NCBI GenBank assembly: GCA_016716635.1
Contig: JADJVZ010000013.1
Coordinates: 558,001-622,000, forward strand
From: Micropruina sp.
GTDB taxonomy: Bacteria > Actinomycetota > Actinomycetes > Propionibacteriales > Propionibacteriaceae
Direction: 5' to 3'
Length of the DNA: 64,000 nucleotides
The notes beneath the pieces were generated by a model, which did no database searches, was not told the origin of the DNA, and worked only from the letters and a program-made list of their open reading frames with translations. Positions 20,979-30,337 of this stretch are shown piece by piece; position 1 is the first letter of the stretch, and every line of letters starts with the position of its first letter. The position numbers and the translations under genes were made by a program.

Positions 20979-22034
20979 TTAGCCCGCGTGGGCGGCCGCG
21001 GGGGCCTCGTTGGGCATGTTCTCCACACCGATCCGCTTGCGGAACCGGGTGTAACCCCAGGTGGTGTAACCCAGGACGATTGGCACAAACACCACGGCGG
21101 CGATGAGCATCAGCGTCAGGGTGCTGTCGGTGGAAGCTGCGGTCACGACGTTGAGCGGGTGACCTTGCGCCAGGGAGTTGTCGAACCCGAGGTTCGGGAA
21201 CATCCGGACGAAGATCATGACCGCCACGACGGCGATGGCTGCACTGCTGCTGATGAAGGCGATGCCTTCACGCCCCTTGCCGATGAAGAACCACGCGGAC
21301 GCGAGTCCGGCAGCGGCTAGCACCAGCAAGATCCAGCCGATGATGCCACCGGCCGGGTAGGCCAGCTGGAACCACAGCAGGAAGATTGCGCCGCCGCCGA
21401 TGGCAGCCAGCCCCAGGGGGTTGGCCAACGCGCGGGCCCGCACACGGATATCACCCTTGGTCTTCAAGGAGAGATAGATAGCACCGTGGAAGGCGAACAG
21501 CACGACCAGCACGATGCCGCCGAGCAGGGCGAACGGGGTGAACAGACCCCAGAACCCGCCGACGTAAATGTGCTTGGCGTTGATCGGCAGACCGATGACG
21601 AAGTTGGCGAAGCCAACGCCGAAGACCAGAGCCACCACGAACGATCCGATCGTGGCCATCCAGTCGAAGGCGTTGCGCCACTGCGTCTCGGGGTTCTTGG
21701 CCCGGTACTCGAAGGCGACACCGCGGATGATCAGACCCATCAGGATCAAGAACAGCGGGATGTAGAGCCCCGAGAACAAGGTGGCGTACCAGCCGGGGAA
21801 CGCGGCGAACGTCGCGCCACCAGCAGTCAGCAGCCACACCTGGTTGCCGTCCCAGACGGGTCCGATGGTGTTCACCATGACCCGCTTCTCCTTCTCGTTC
21901 TTCGCGAGAATCGGAAGCAGCATGGCCACGCCGTAGTCGAAGCCTTCGAGGATCAGGTAGCCGATCCACAGCACTGCGATGAGGATGAACCAGATCGTCT
22001 GAAGGAAGTTCGGGTCAGTTGCGAGTAACAACAT
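20979..22034 (-). CDS. cydB: Cytochrome bd ubiquinol/menaquinol oxidase subunit II
   Basis: The 351-aa integral membrane protein has the CydB features: IWFILIAVLWIGYLILEGFD at the N-terminus, GPVWDGNQVWLL near residue 57, and eight to nine helices overall. It is the structural partner of CydA in the oxygen-reducing terminal oxidase. It begins 18 bp after the cydA stop. An ATG at 22034 is used. Confidence 0.97.
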   Translation of the reverse strand: MLLLATDPNFLQTIWFILIAVLWIGYLILEGFDYGVAMLLPILAKNEKEKRVMVNTIGPVWDGNQVWLLTAGGATFAAFPGWYATLFSGLYIPLFLILMGLIIRGVAFEYRAKNPETQWRNAFDWMATIGSFVVALVFGVGFANFVIGLPINAKHIYVGGFWGLFTPFALLGGIVLVVLFAFHGAIYLSLKTKGDIRVRARALANPLGLAAIGGGAIFLLWFQLAYPAGGIIGWILLVLAAAGLASAWFFIGKGREGIAFISSSAAIAVVAVMIFVRMFPNLGFDNSLAQGHPLNVVTAASTDSTLTLMLIAAVVFVPIVLGYTTWGYTRFRKRIGVENMPNEAPAAAHAG

Positions 22035-22052
22035 AATTGCTCGTCACTCCTC

Positions 22053-23576
22053 TCAGTAAGCGAAGGTCAGCGGGGCTTCGTCGTCGGTGAGAACCTTAGG
22101 TTCTGACACCTCCGGCAGGCCCAGACGGACGTACTTGTTGAACAACCCCACCGCGACGACCGCGAGGGCGCCGTAGACCAGGGTGTAGGTGATGCAGGTG
22201 AACAGGACCTCGCCGGCCGAGACGCCCGGGGAGACCCCGGAGGCTGTGGGCAGGACGCCGGCGACGAGCCACGGCTGGCGGCCCATCTCGGTGAAGATCC
22301 AGCCGAAGCTGATCGCGAACAGCGGTGCCAGCACCGCGGCGTACATCAGGGTGTTCCACACCGGGCCGGCCTTGGGCAGTTGGCCCTTGCGCATGACCCA
22401 GAGCATCCACGCGCCGATGGCCATGCCGATGAACCCGAGGCCCATCATGAGGCGGAACGTCCAGTAGCTGACCGGAATGTTCGGCGCCCAGTCGGTGATG
22501 CCGAGCTTCTTCAGTTCGCTGGCGTAGGCCTTCTGGAGGGCGTTGTCAGGCTGGATCAGCTGACCGCCGTTGTAGGCAGTCGTCAGGTCGTTGATGCCCT
22601 GCACCTTGCCGTGGAAATCGCCGGTGGCGAGGAACGACAGCAGACACGGGACGGCGATGACGGGCTTGACCGCCTGCTTGCCGTCCAAGGAACCAATCGT
22701 GAGGACCGAGAAGTCGGCGCACGCAGTGCCTCCGCCTTCGGTGGTGTACAACGCCTCGGCGGCTGCCATCTTCATGGGCTGCACCTCGGTCATGATCTTG
22801 CCCTGGATGTCACCAGTGACGATCACGCCGACACCGGCCAGGATCAAGACCCACGCACCGAACTTCGCCGCCCAACGGTGGGTGTCGATATCGCGTTCAG
22901 CCTTGGCCTTGCCCTTCAGCTTCGACAGGTGCCAACCCGAGATCGCCGCGACGAGGCCACCGGCGGTGAGCCACGCGCTGAGGATCACGTGCGGGAACGT
23001 GACGAGCGAGACGGGGTTGGTCAACACCGCTCCGAAGTCGGTCATGATCGCGCGGTTGCAGTCCCCCCCGTTGGGACCGAAGCCGTTGGCGTCACACGCG
23101 ACGTAGGTCGCGCCGACCGGGCTCTGCATCCAGGAGTTAGCCGCCAGGATGAAGATCGCCGAGAGGTTGGTGCCGATGGCGGCAAGCCAGATCGTGGCCA
23201 GGTGGACCTTCTTGGGTAGGCGATCCCACCCGAAGATCCACAAGCCGAGGAACGTCGACTCGAGGAAGAACGCGAGGAGGGCCTCGAGCGCCAGCGGCGC
23301 CCCGAAGATGTCACCCACGAACCGTGAATACTCAGACCAGTTCATACCGAACTGGAACTCCTGGACGATGCCAGTAACGACGCCCATAGCGAAGTTGATC
23401 AGGAAGAGCTTCCCGTAGAACTTCGTCATGCGCAGGAACTTCTCATCGCCGGTCTTGACCCACATCGTCTGGAAGATCGCCACGATCATGCTCAGGGCGA
23501 GCGTCACGGGAACGAAGAAGAAGTGGTAGACCGTCGTGATGCCAAATTGCCATCGGGCAATGGTTTCCGGACTCAT
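22053..23576 (-). CDS. cydA: Cytochrome bd oxidase subunit I
   Basis: The 507-aa protein has the conserved CydA core: WQFGITTVYHFFFVPVTL with the heme-ligand His near residue 17, FAMGVVTGIVQEFQFGMNW, and GWIFTEMGRQPW ahead of a short Q-loop, as in actinobacteria. It oxidises (mena)quinol and reduces O2 at haems b595/d with high affinity. ATG 23576 is chosen over TTG 23585. No ribosome site is obvious. The start lies opposite a divergent BlaI gene, with a dyad between them. Confidence 0.97.
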   Translation of the reverse strand: MSPETIARWQFGITTVYHFFFVPVTLALSMIVAIFQTMWVKTGDEKFLRMTKFYGKLFLINFAMGVVTGIVQEFQFGMNWSEYSRFVGDIFGAPLALEALLAFFLESTFLGLWIFGWDRLPKKVHLATIWLAAIGTNLSAIFILAANSWMQSPVGATYVACDANGFGPNGGDCNRAIMTDFGAVLTNPVSLVTFPHVILSAWLTAGGLVAAISGWHLSKLKGKAKAERDIDTHRWAAKFGAWVLILAGVGVIVTGDIQGKIMTEVQPMKMAAAEALYTTEGGGTACADFSVLTIGSLDGKQAVKPVIAVPCLLSFLATGDFHGKVQGINDLTTAYNGGQLIQPDNALQKAYASELKKLGITDWAPNIPVSYWTFRLMMGLGFIGMAIGAWMLWVMRKGQLPKAGPVWNTLMYAAVLAPLFAISFGWIFTEMGRQPWLVAGVLPTASGVSPGVSAGEVLFTCITYTLVYGALAVVAVGLFNKYVRLGLPEVSEPKVLTDDEAPLTFAY

Positions 23577-23587
23577 GGGGCGCAATG

Positions 23588-23604
23588 TACTACGGCTTGT
23601 CGTA
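23588..23604. promoter_or_regulatory. Candidate BlaI operator between cydA and blaI-like gene
   Basis: The dyad TACTACGGCTTGTCGTA reads TACnAC-N5-GTnGTA and lies in the 58-bp space between the two divergent starts. Spaced TAC/GTA half-sites are typical of BlaI/MecI/CopY operators. One protein bound here could repress both promoters. Confidence 0.45.
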
Positions 23605-23634
23605 TCGGGCCACTCGACCCCCTACGATGTGCGC

Positions 23635-23991
23635 ATGGCAGTTCTTGGCGAGTTGGAACAGGCGGTGATGGACGTTCTCTGGGCGTCCGGCGAGCCGCGT
23701 CCTGTCCGCGACGTCCAAGTGGAACTGAGTTCCAAACGTCCGTTGGCGTACACGACCGTCATGACGGTGCTCGACCGCCTCGCCAAGAAGAAGGTCGTGG
23801 AGCGGGTGCTCGTCGGCCGCGCCTGGTTCTACCAGCCGGCCGTCACCCGCGCCGATCTGGTGGCCGAGGAGATCGTTTCCCTGCTCGCCTCCAGCACCGT
23901 GGCCCAGCGCCAAGCCGTTTGGGAGTGCGTGCTGCGCCGCTACGATCCTGAGTCCGGCGCGATCAGCGACCCTCCGTCCGACCTGAACTAG
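23635..23991 (+). CDS. BlaI/MecI/CopY-family winged-helix repressor
   Basis: The 118-aa product has the family's winged helix: LGELEQAVMDVLWASGEPRPV, then TTVMTVLDRLAKKKVVERVL, followed by a short dimerisation tail (LVAEEIVSLLASST). The start is ATG 23635. These repressors bind TACA/TGTA-type dyads; in staphylococci they are cleaved by a BlaR1-type protease, but no such partner is in this window. Divergence from cydABDC suggests control of the bd oxidase operon, as an orphan regulator (inference). Confidence 0.88.
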   Translation: MAVLGELEQAVMDVLWASGEPRPVRDVQVELSSKRPLAYTTVMTVLDRLAKKKVVERVLVGRAWFYQPAVTRADLVAEEIVSLLASSTVAQRQAVWECVLRRYDPESGAISDPPSDLN

Positions 23992-24119
23992 GATCAGCGC
24001 TCGTGGTTGAACCCAGCGCATGGACCGTACAGTGGCCGCCGATCCCCAGCGTTCTCATCGTTACGCCGTTCACCGCAAGCTCGAACTTCTTGGTCGCCAT
24101 CGCGTCTAGGGGGTAGCCC

Positions 24120-25412
24120 TCAGGGCGCCGACGGATACAGGACGCACGCCACCTCGGACGCCCCGGACGCCCGCAGGTTCACCGGAGAACTCGGCGCGAA
24201 CACGAACTTCACGCCCGCGGGCGTCTTCTCCATGGAGGTCACGCCGCGCCATAGGGGTTCGTCCGGACGCGCATCCTTGATGGCGCTGAACATCGCCCAG
24301 ACGTCGTCCGGGGAACCCTTGCCGCGGTGGGGCTCGACGACAACCTCGCCCGCGGAGGTGTTGAGCTCGACCAGATGACCCACGAGTTCGTGTTCGCGTT
24401 CGAACGTGGCGAGGTCGGTCGTCGTCCAATGCTCTTCGACCAGGGACTTAAGGTCGCGGGGCTCCCAGCCGCAGTCGTTGCGCGCCATCGGGCAGCGGGG
24501 ATGGAACGAGCAGCCCTTCGGCGGCCGCGCAGCATCGGGAATCTCGCCACGCGGAAGGTCGCGGGGGATGGCCTTGGACGGATCCGGGTCGGGGATCGCC
24601 TTCAAGAGCGACTTCGTATACGGATGCTTGGGATCAGCGAAGATCTCGTCGCTCGGCCCGATCTCGACGATCTTGCCGAGGTACATGATCGCGACCCTGT
24701 CGCAGAAGAACTTGGCCGTCGCCAGGTCGTGGGTCACGTAAACGTAAGTGAGCCCGAGGTCGCGCTTGAGGTCGAGCATCAGCTGCAGCACCTTGGCGCG
24801 GACGCTCATGTCGAGCATCGACACAGGCTCGTCGGCGACGACCAGCTCGGGCCCAACGATGATGGCCCGCGCCATCACCGCGCGCTGCTTTTGACCCCCG
24901 GAGAGATCCGAGGGGTACTTCGACAAGAACTGCTCGGCGGGGCTCAGCCCCACTCGTTCCAGGGACGCGATGACGCGCTGGCGCAGTTCCTCGCCGGAGG
25001 CGACCTTGTGGATCACCAACGGGTGTCCGATCGCGGTCTCGAGGGTCATCGACGGGTTGAGTGCCGCAGAGGGGTCTTGGAACACCATCTGCAGCCGCTG
25101 CCGCATCGACCGCAGCGTGGCGCCCTTCAGGGTGGCGATGTCCACCCCCTCGCCGGCCGGCGGGGTGTAGGTGATGGTGCCTGAGGTGGCCGGTACCAGG
25201 CCGAGGATCGCGCGTCCGAGGGTGGTCTTGCCCGAGCCGGATTCGCCGACGAGGCCCAGCACTTCGCCACGCTGCAGGGTGATGTTGATGCCGTCGACGG
25301 CTTTCACGGTGCCGGACGGACGTCCGAGCAGGCGGCTCAGCGACGATCCGGACTGCTCGAAATGCACCTCCAGGTCGCGGATGGCGAGGATGTCGTCAGG
25401 CTTCGTCGGCAT
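24120..25412 (-). CDS. oppF: Oligopeptide ABC transporter ATPase (OppF/DppF type)
   Basis: The 430-aa protein has Walker A GESGSGKTT, signature DLSGGQKQRAVMARA and LVVADEPVSMLD, and the OppF C-terminal cysteine-containing motif GCSFHPRCPMARNDC. It carries an extra C-terminal domain of about 90 residues after that motif, longer than usual (family about 330), of unknown role. It overlaps the OppD gene by 17 bp and ends the five-gene importer operon. Confidence 0.93.
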   Translation of the reverse strand: MPTKPDDILAIRDLEVHFEQSGSSLSRLLGRPSGTVKAVDGINITLQRGEVLGLVGESGSGKTTLGRAILGLVPATSGTITYTPPAGEGVDIATLKGATLRSMRQRLQMVFQDPSAALNPSMTLETAIGHPLVIHKVASGEELRQRVIASLERVGLSPAEQFLSKYPSDLSGGQKQRAVMARAIIVGPELVVADEPVSMLDMSVRAKVLQLMLDLKRDLGLTYVYVTHDLATAKFFCDRVAIMYLGKIVEIGPSDEIFADPKHPYTKSLLKAIPDPDPSKAIPRDLPRGEIPDAARPPKGCSFHPRCPMARNDCGWEPRDLKSLVEEHWTTTDLATFEREHELVGHLVELNTSAGEVVVEPHRGKGSPDDVWAMFSAIKDARPDEPLWRGVTSMEKTPAGVKFVFAPSSPVNLRASGASEVACVLYPSAP

Positions 25413-26451
25413 CGGCCAGCTCCTCTCGGGGCAGGGGGGCGGCCTCGGCTGGGGTCAGCGTGACCGTCCCGGACTTGGCGGACGCGACCCAGCAGGCCAC
25501 GTCCGTCGACCCGGAGCGCGGGGCGCCGCCGTCGCGGGCGTACGCGATCGGACGCGTGACAGCACAGATCGCCAGGGCGTCCGGGCAGCGCGGATGGAAG
25601 GCGCACCCCGTGGGCGGATCGACCAGGTCCGGCGGGGCGCCCGGAATCGAATGCAGCGCGGTCGTCGACAGCGAGATGGTCGAACGGAGCAGCTCGCGGG
25701 TATAGGGGTGCTGAGGGTCGGCGAACACCTTGTCGACGGCGCCGATCTCGACGATCTGCCCGGCGTACATCACGGCCACCCGATCGCACGCCTCGGCGAT
25801 GATCCCGAGGTTGTGGGTGATGAGCAGCAGCGAGGTGTCGAAGCTGTTGCGCAGGTCGTGCAGGATCTTGATGATCTGCGCCTCGACGAGGACGTCCAGT
25901 GCCGTGGTCGGCTCGTCGGCGACCACGAACGCCGGACGCAACACCAGCGCCAACGCGATCATGAGCCGCTGCCGCATGCCGCCCGAGAACTCGTGTGGGT
26001 AGGAGCTAAACCGCGACGGCGGGATGCCCATGACGCGCAACACCTCGAGCGAGCGACGTTCGATCTCGGCCTTGCTGATGGACGGCTCGTGGGTTTTCAG
26101 GGTCTCGGAGAAATGCTCGCTGATCCGCATGAGGGGGTTCAGCCGGGTCAGCGGCTCCTGGAAGATCATGCCGAGGTGGGTGCCCCGGTAGGCGAAGCGC
26201 TGCTTCGGGGTGGCCGCCAGCAGGTCGACGCCCTCGAAGGTGAGCTCGCCGTCCATGGCGGCGCCGTCGGGCAGCAGGCCGAGCAGCCCGCGTCCAAGGG
26301 TGGACTTGCCCGAGCCGGATTCGCCGACCAGGCCCAAAATCTCGGCCTTGCCGACGCTGAACGACACCCCGTCGACGGCTTTCACGGGTCCGCGGGTGGT
26401 GCCGTACCAAATGCGGATGTCCCGGGCTCGGACGATTGGCTCGGCGCTCAT
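25396..26451 (-). CDS. oppD: Oligopeptide ABC transporter ATPase (OppD/DppD type)
   Basis: The 351-aa protein has Walker A GESGSGKST, signature EFSGGMRQRLMIALAL, Walker B FVVADEPTTALD and the oligopeptide-type tail GCAFHPRCPDALAIC. It forms the heterodimeric ATPase with OppF. Its ATG overlaps the permease gene's stop by 4 bp. Confidence 0.94.
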   Translation of the reverse strand: MSAEPIVRARDIRIWYGTTRGPVKAVDGVSFSVGKAEILGLVGESGSGKSTLGRGLLGLLPDGAAMDGELTFEGVDLLAATPKQRFAYRGTHLGMIFQEPLTRLNPLMRISEHFSETLKTHEPSISKAEIERRSLEVLRVMGIPPSRFSSYPHEFSGGMRQRLMIALALVLRPAFVVADEPTTALDVLVEAQIIKILHDLRNSFDTSLLLITHNLGIIAEACDRVAVMYAGQIVEIGAVDKVFADPQHPYTRELLRSTISLSTTALHSIPGAPPDLVDPPTGCAFHPRCPDALAICAVTRPIAYARDGGAPRSGSTDVACWVASAKSGTVTLTPAEAAPLPREELADADEA

Positions 26452-27395
26452 GATCCGACCTCCTCACGGCCGGGCGTGCGTGGCGGCAGGGTCACCTTGC
26501 GGAACCGGCGCTTGCGCAGCGTGGGGTTGATGGTCTCGTTGAGACCCTCGCCGACCAGCGTGAGTCCCATCACCAGTCCGACGATCGCCATGCCCGGGAA
26601 GAAGCCCGTCCACCAGATGCCGGCCGAGGCGTCTTGCAGGGCGCGGGAAAGGTCGTAGCCCCATTCGGAGGCGTCCGTCGGCTGGATGCCCAGCCCTAGG
26701 AAGCCCAGCGCGGCCAGCGTCGAGATGGCGTCGGCGGCGTTGAGCGTGGCGATCACGGGCACCGACTGGATGACGTTGCTGAACAGGTAGCGGCCCATGA
26801 TCGTGCCGTTCTTGGCACCGAGCGCGCGGGCGGCTTCGACGTAGGTGGCCTCGCGGGCGCTCACCGTCGTATTGCGGACGACGCGGAAATACTGCGGGAT
26901 GTAGATCACGGTCAGCGAGAGCGCCGCCGAGATCACCCCGGAGCCGATCGAATGCTGCAGTAAGAACGCGAACACGATGGCCAACAGCAGAGACGGGAAG
27001 GCGTACAACGCGTCCATGATGAAGACGAGGATGCGGTCGGTCCAGCGTCCGACGTAGCCCGACAGCAGGCCGAGCGGAACGCCGATTAAGGCCGAGAGCA
27101 CCACCGACAGCAGCACGACCGAGATGGCGGTCTGGGCTCCCCAGATGACGCGGCTCAAGATGTCGTAGAACTGGTTGTTCGTGCCGAAGAGGTGGCCCGG
27201 GCCGGGCGGGGAGGTCTTCGGGAAGTCGACCCCGGCGACCGACATCTGCGCGAAGCCGTACGGCGCCAGGATCGGCGCGAAGATTGCCGCGATCACGAAC
27301 GTGCCAGTGATGATCAGACCGGTGACGAGGATCCAACGGGCGAGGCCGGTGGTGTTGCGGAACGGCGCCAGCAGGCGTCCGAAGAAGCTGTTCAT
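26448..27395 (-). CDS. oppC: Oligopeptide ABC transporter permease (OppC/DppC type)
   Basis: The 315-aa membrane protein has six helices and the EAA-loop (EAARALGAKNGTIMGRYLF), preceded by the dipeptide-permease N-terminus. It spans the membrane with OppB. ATG 27395 overlaps the oppB stop by 4 bp. Confidence 0.95.
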   Translation of the reverse strand: MNSFFGRLLAPFRNTTGLARWILVTGLIITGTFVIAAIFAPILAPYGFAQMSVAGVDFPKTSPPGPGHLFGTNNQFYDILSRVIWGAQTAISVVLLSVVLSALIGVPLGLLSGYVGRWTDRILVFIMDALYAFPSLLLAIVFAFLLQHSIGSGVISAALSLTVIYIPQYFRVVRNTTVSAREATYVEAARALGAKNGTIMGRYLFSNVIQSVPVIATLNAADAISTLAALGFLGLGIQPTDASEWGYDLSRALQDASAGIWWTGFFPGMAIVGLVMGLTLVGEGLNETINPTLRKRRFRKVTLPPRTPGREEVGS

Positions 27396-28390
27396 CGGTA
27401 CCTCACCCGGGGATCGATGAGGGCGTTGATGACGTCCACCGCCAGCGACACGACCACGACGATCGCCGCGAAGAACGTCACCAGGCCCTGGACGGCGGGG
27501 TAGTCGAGCGCCTCGATGTAGTGGACCAACTGCGTGCCGAGGCCGGGCCAGTTGAAGGTGTTTTCGGTGAGCACCGCGCCGCCGAGCAGCATCGCGGCCT
27601 GCAGGCCGATGACCGTCACCACGGGCACCAGCGCATTACGAAACGCGTGGTCGCGAATTACCTTGTTCTCGGGGATGCCGCGCGCGCGGGCGGCCTCGAC
27701 GTAGTCCGACTGCAGCGTCTGCAGAATGTTGACCCGCACCAAGCGGATGAACACCCCGCACACCAGCAGGCCCAGGGTCAGGCAGGGCAGCAGGTGATGG
27801 ATCAGGACGTCCATGAAGGCGTTGCCGTCGCCCGAGAGCGCGGCGTCGAAGAGCAGGATGTGCGTCTTCGGAGCGCTGCCCACCATGAACTGCGTCCGCG
27901 GTGAGGCGATGCCCGAGGTCGGCAGCCCCAGCGGACGTGCGACGAACATCTGGATGAGCAGCCCCACGAAGAAGATGGGCGCCGCGTAGGTGATGACGCC
28001 GAAGAGCCGAATCAACACGTCCGCGATGCTGTCGCGGCGCCGTCCGGCGATGAGGCCGAGGGGGATGCCGATCACGAGCGCGAACAGGAAGGCGCCGATG
28101 GTGAGGGTGAGGGTGGCGCCGCCGTTGTCGCGGATGATGTCGAGCACCGGACGGTTGTCGCTGAGTGTCTTGCCGAAGTCGAGCCGGATGACCTGGCCGA
28201 GGTATTCGAAGTATTGGACGATCAGCGGACGATCCAGCCCGAGGGACGCTCGCCGGGCCGCGATTACCGTCGGATCGAGCTTGCCGCCGACCGCCGCGGA
28301 CACCGGATCGCCGGGGGCGACCCGCAGCAAGATGAACACCATGGTGAGTAGCACCCACATCATGGGGATGATCAGCAGCACCCGTTGCAA
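27392..28390 (-). CDS. oppB: Oligopeptide ABC transporter permease (OppB/DppB type), unusual start
   Basis: The 332-aa reading from TTG 28390 contains six transmembrane helices and the EAA loop (YVEAARARGIPENKVI). The family normally starts with a short basic segment before the first helix. Upstream in frame lies ATC AAG AAC (28418-28420) giving KNGSLPRYLLQRVLLIIP after the initiator, with a perfect AAGGAGG 8 nt before the ATC. There is no ATG, GTG or TTG between the in-frame TAA further upstream and 28390. So AUC initiation (342 aa, 27392-28420) or a base change at the start codon is likely. Confidence 0.92.
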   Translation of the reverse strand: MQRVLLIIPMMWVLLTMVFILLRVAPGDPVSAAVGGKLDPTVIAARRASLGLDRPLIVQYFEYLGQVIRLDFGKTLSDNRPVLDIIRDNGGATLTLTIGAFLFALVIGIPLGLIAGRRRDSIADVLIRLFGVITYAAPIFFVGLLIQMFVARPLGLPTSGIASPRTQFMVGSAPKTHILLFDAALSGDGNAFMDVLIHHLLPCLTLGLLVCGVFIRLVRVNILQTLQSDYVEAARARGIPENKVIRDHAFRNALVPVVTVIGLQAAMLLGGAVLTENTFNWPGLGTQLVHYIEALDYPAVQGLVTFFAAIVVVVSLAVDVINALIDPRVRYR

Positions 28391-28469
28391 CAGGTACCGC
28401 GGTAAGGATCCGTTCTTGATGGCGCTTGCCTCCTTGCGATCGACTCGACCTTAGCCGGTGCCACACAGA

Positions 28470-28503
28470 ACGTCCCACGTCAGGTTTCCCCGACGTGGGA
28501 CGT
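28470..28503 (-). terminator. Hairpin between oppA and oppB
   Basis: ACGTCCCACGTC at 28470-28481 pairs with its exact reverse complement at 28492-28503 (10-nt loop), with partial extension outside. It lies after the binding-protein stop and before oppB. Such intra-operon hairpins commonly raise the level of the binding protein relative to the permeases. Confidence 0.6.
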
Positions 28504-28518
28504 CCGTGTTGTGTCGGT

Positions 28519-30126
28519 TTAGCCGGACTTCGAGACCATCCACATCCGGAAGATGTAGGACGGATCAAGGGTGTCCTTGACGCCTGCCACCTTCTTGCTG
28601 GAGACGGCGATGTTCTTACCGTTCCAGGACGGGATGAGGGGAACGTCCGCGGCGGCCTGATCTTGGAGCTGGCCCAGGATCGTGGCGCGCTTGGCGGTGT
28701 CCGTCTCGGCCTGCTCGGCGCCCACCCAGCTGTTGACCTGGTCGTTGTTGTAGCCGTTCTTGAAGAAGCCACCCTTGACCAGGAACGGGGCCAGGTAGTT
28801 GTCGGCGTCCAGGAAGTCGGGGTACCAGCCGAGCATCCACAGGTCGTAGGCGTTCTGCTTGTAGAGCGTCTGGTACTGCTTCCACTCCGCGCTTGTCATC
28901 TTCGCGGTGAACAACCCGGAGGCGTTCAGCTGGTTCATGAGCTGCGTGGTCTCGTCCACGGCGTTGGGGCCGTAGTGCTGCGGGGTGTAGCCGATGGTCA
29001 GCGGCACGGGGGTGGTGACGCCCGCGTCCGCCAGCACCTTCTTGGCGGCCTCCAGATTCGGAGTGGCGCCGTACACGGTCTTGAAGGAGTCCTTCTGGCC
29101 GGCGAAGCCCGGCGGCACGATCGAGTAGGACGGGGTCACGTTGCCGTTGTAGGCCTTCGTGGCGATGGCATCCCGGTCGATCAGGTAGGCGGCAGCCTTG
29201 CGGACGGCGGCCTCCTTGCCGACGGCGCTGTTGAAGCCCCACACCCAGTAACGGAACTCCGAGCCTTGGCCCTCGACGACGTCCTGCTGGCCCTTGGTCT
29301 TCAGGTCGGCGAGATCCACCGGCGACAGGGTGCGCCAGGCGACGTCGACCTCACCGGCGGAGACGGCCTGCTTGAGCGGGCTGGCGTCCTTGTAGAACTG
29401 GACGAAGATCTGATTGGCCTTGCCCATGCGGTCGCCCGCGTAGTTCGGGTTCTTCTTGAGGACGGCCTGCTCGCCGGGCTTGTAGGCCGCCAGGGCGTAG
29501 GGGCCGGAACCGATGACGCTGGCGTCCGCGAGGAGCTTGTCAGCCGGGAACACCTTGGAGTCGACGATCGAACCCGCGGCCGTGGTCAGCACTTTGATGA
29601 AGGTGGTGTCGGGGGCGTTGAGGTGGAACACGACGGTGGTGTCGTCCGGGGTGGTGATGGCACCCTCGGCCAGGTCCTGACCCTCGGTCTTGCCGTTGGA
29701 GATGCTGGCGAGCAGCGTGGAGGCACCGTTGGGATCGTTGATCTTGAGGTTGCGCTGCATCGAGAACAGCACGTCCTTGGAGGTCATGACGTCGCCGTTG
29801 CTGAACTTCTGGTTGGCCTTCAGCTTGCAGGTGAGGGTCTTCGGATCGTCGTACTTGCACGACGCGGCAGCATCCGGAGTCTCCGTCGCCGAGTTCGCGG
29901 GCATGACCACGAGTTGCTGGAACAGCGAGTACTGCAGGTTCCACGAACCGATGTCGTAGGCGCCCGCGGGGTCGAGTGCGGTGATCGTATCGGAGGTGCC
30001 GAGGATCCAATCGGCGCTGCCGGTCGCTGCCGAAGACGAACTCGTGGTGCCACTGGAGGTGCAAGCCGCCAGCGCGAGCGTCGTGGCGACGCCAGCCGCC
30101 AGGGCGACAAGTGCGGTTTTCTTCAT
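28519..30126 (-). CDS. oppA: Oligopeptide/dipeptide-binding lipoprotein (family 5 SBP)
   Basis: The 535-aa protein starts with a lipoprotein signal (MKKTALVALAAGVATTLALA followed by the Cys of the LAAC lipobox) and a Ser/Thr linker, then the family-5 solute-binding fold (ITALDPAGAYDIGSWNLQYS, FSNGDVMTSKDVLFSMQRN). It captures peptides or similar solutes outside the membrane and delivers them to OppBC. ATG 30126 is chosen for its compact signal; ATG 30141 is possible. First gene of the operon. Confidence 0.94.
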   Translation of the reverse strand: MKKTALVALAAGVATTLALAACTSSGTTSSSSAATGSADWILGTSDTITALDPAGAYDIGSWNLQYSLFQQLVVMPANSATETPDAAASCKYDDPKTLTCKLKANQKFSNGDVMTSKDVLFSMQRNLKINDPNGASTLLASISNGKTEGQDLAEGAITTPDDTTVVFHLNAPDTTFIKVLTTAAGSIVDSKVFPADKLLADASVIGSGPYALAAYKPGEQAVLKKNPNYAGDRMGKANQIFVQFYKDASPLKQAVSAGEVDVAWRTLSPVDLADLKTKGQQDVVEGQGSEFRYWVWGFNSAVGKEAAVRKAAAYLIDRDAIATKAYNGNVTPSYSIVPPGFAGQKDSFKTVYGATPNLEAAKKVLADAGVTTPVPLTIGYTPQHYGPNAVDETTQLMNQLNASGLFTAKMTSAEWKQYQTLYKQNAYDLWMLGWYPDFLDADNYLAPFLVKGGFFKNGYNNDQVNSWVGAEQAETDTAKRATILGQLQDQAAADVPLIPSWNGKNIAVSSKKVAGVKDTLDPSYIFRMWMVSKSG

Positions 30127-30337
30127 TCTTTTCCCAAACATTGGCCGGTCTAGCGACCGGGACGAACAGAATGGGCTGACTCTATTGCGCCACTAGGGGT
30201 AAAGCGTCGATCCGCGGATGACGAATCGGCAACGATGTGGCTGGGTTTACGCTAAGCTCCGGGGAAACTTCGAAGCTGACGCCCAGGCGACGGCGATGTG
30301 ACGTGGGGGACGCGTCTCGTTCGAAGCAGGGGGATCC

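Noticed and set aside
28426..30153. 575-codon open frame on the + strand
   Set aside because: Antisense to oppA, which has a lipobox and family-5 fold; no ribosome site or domain.
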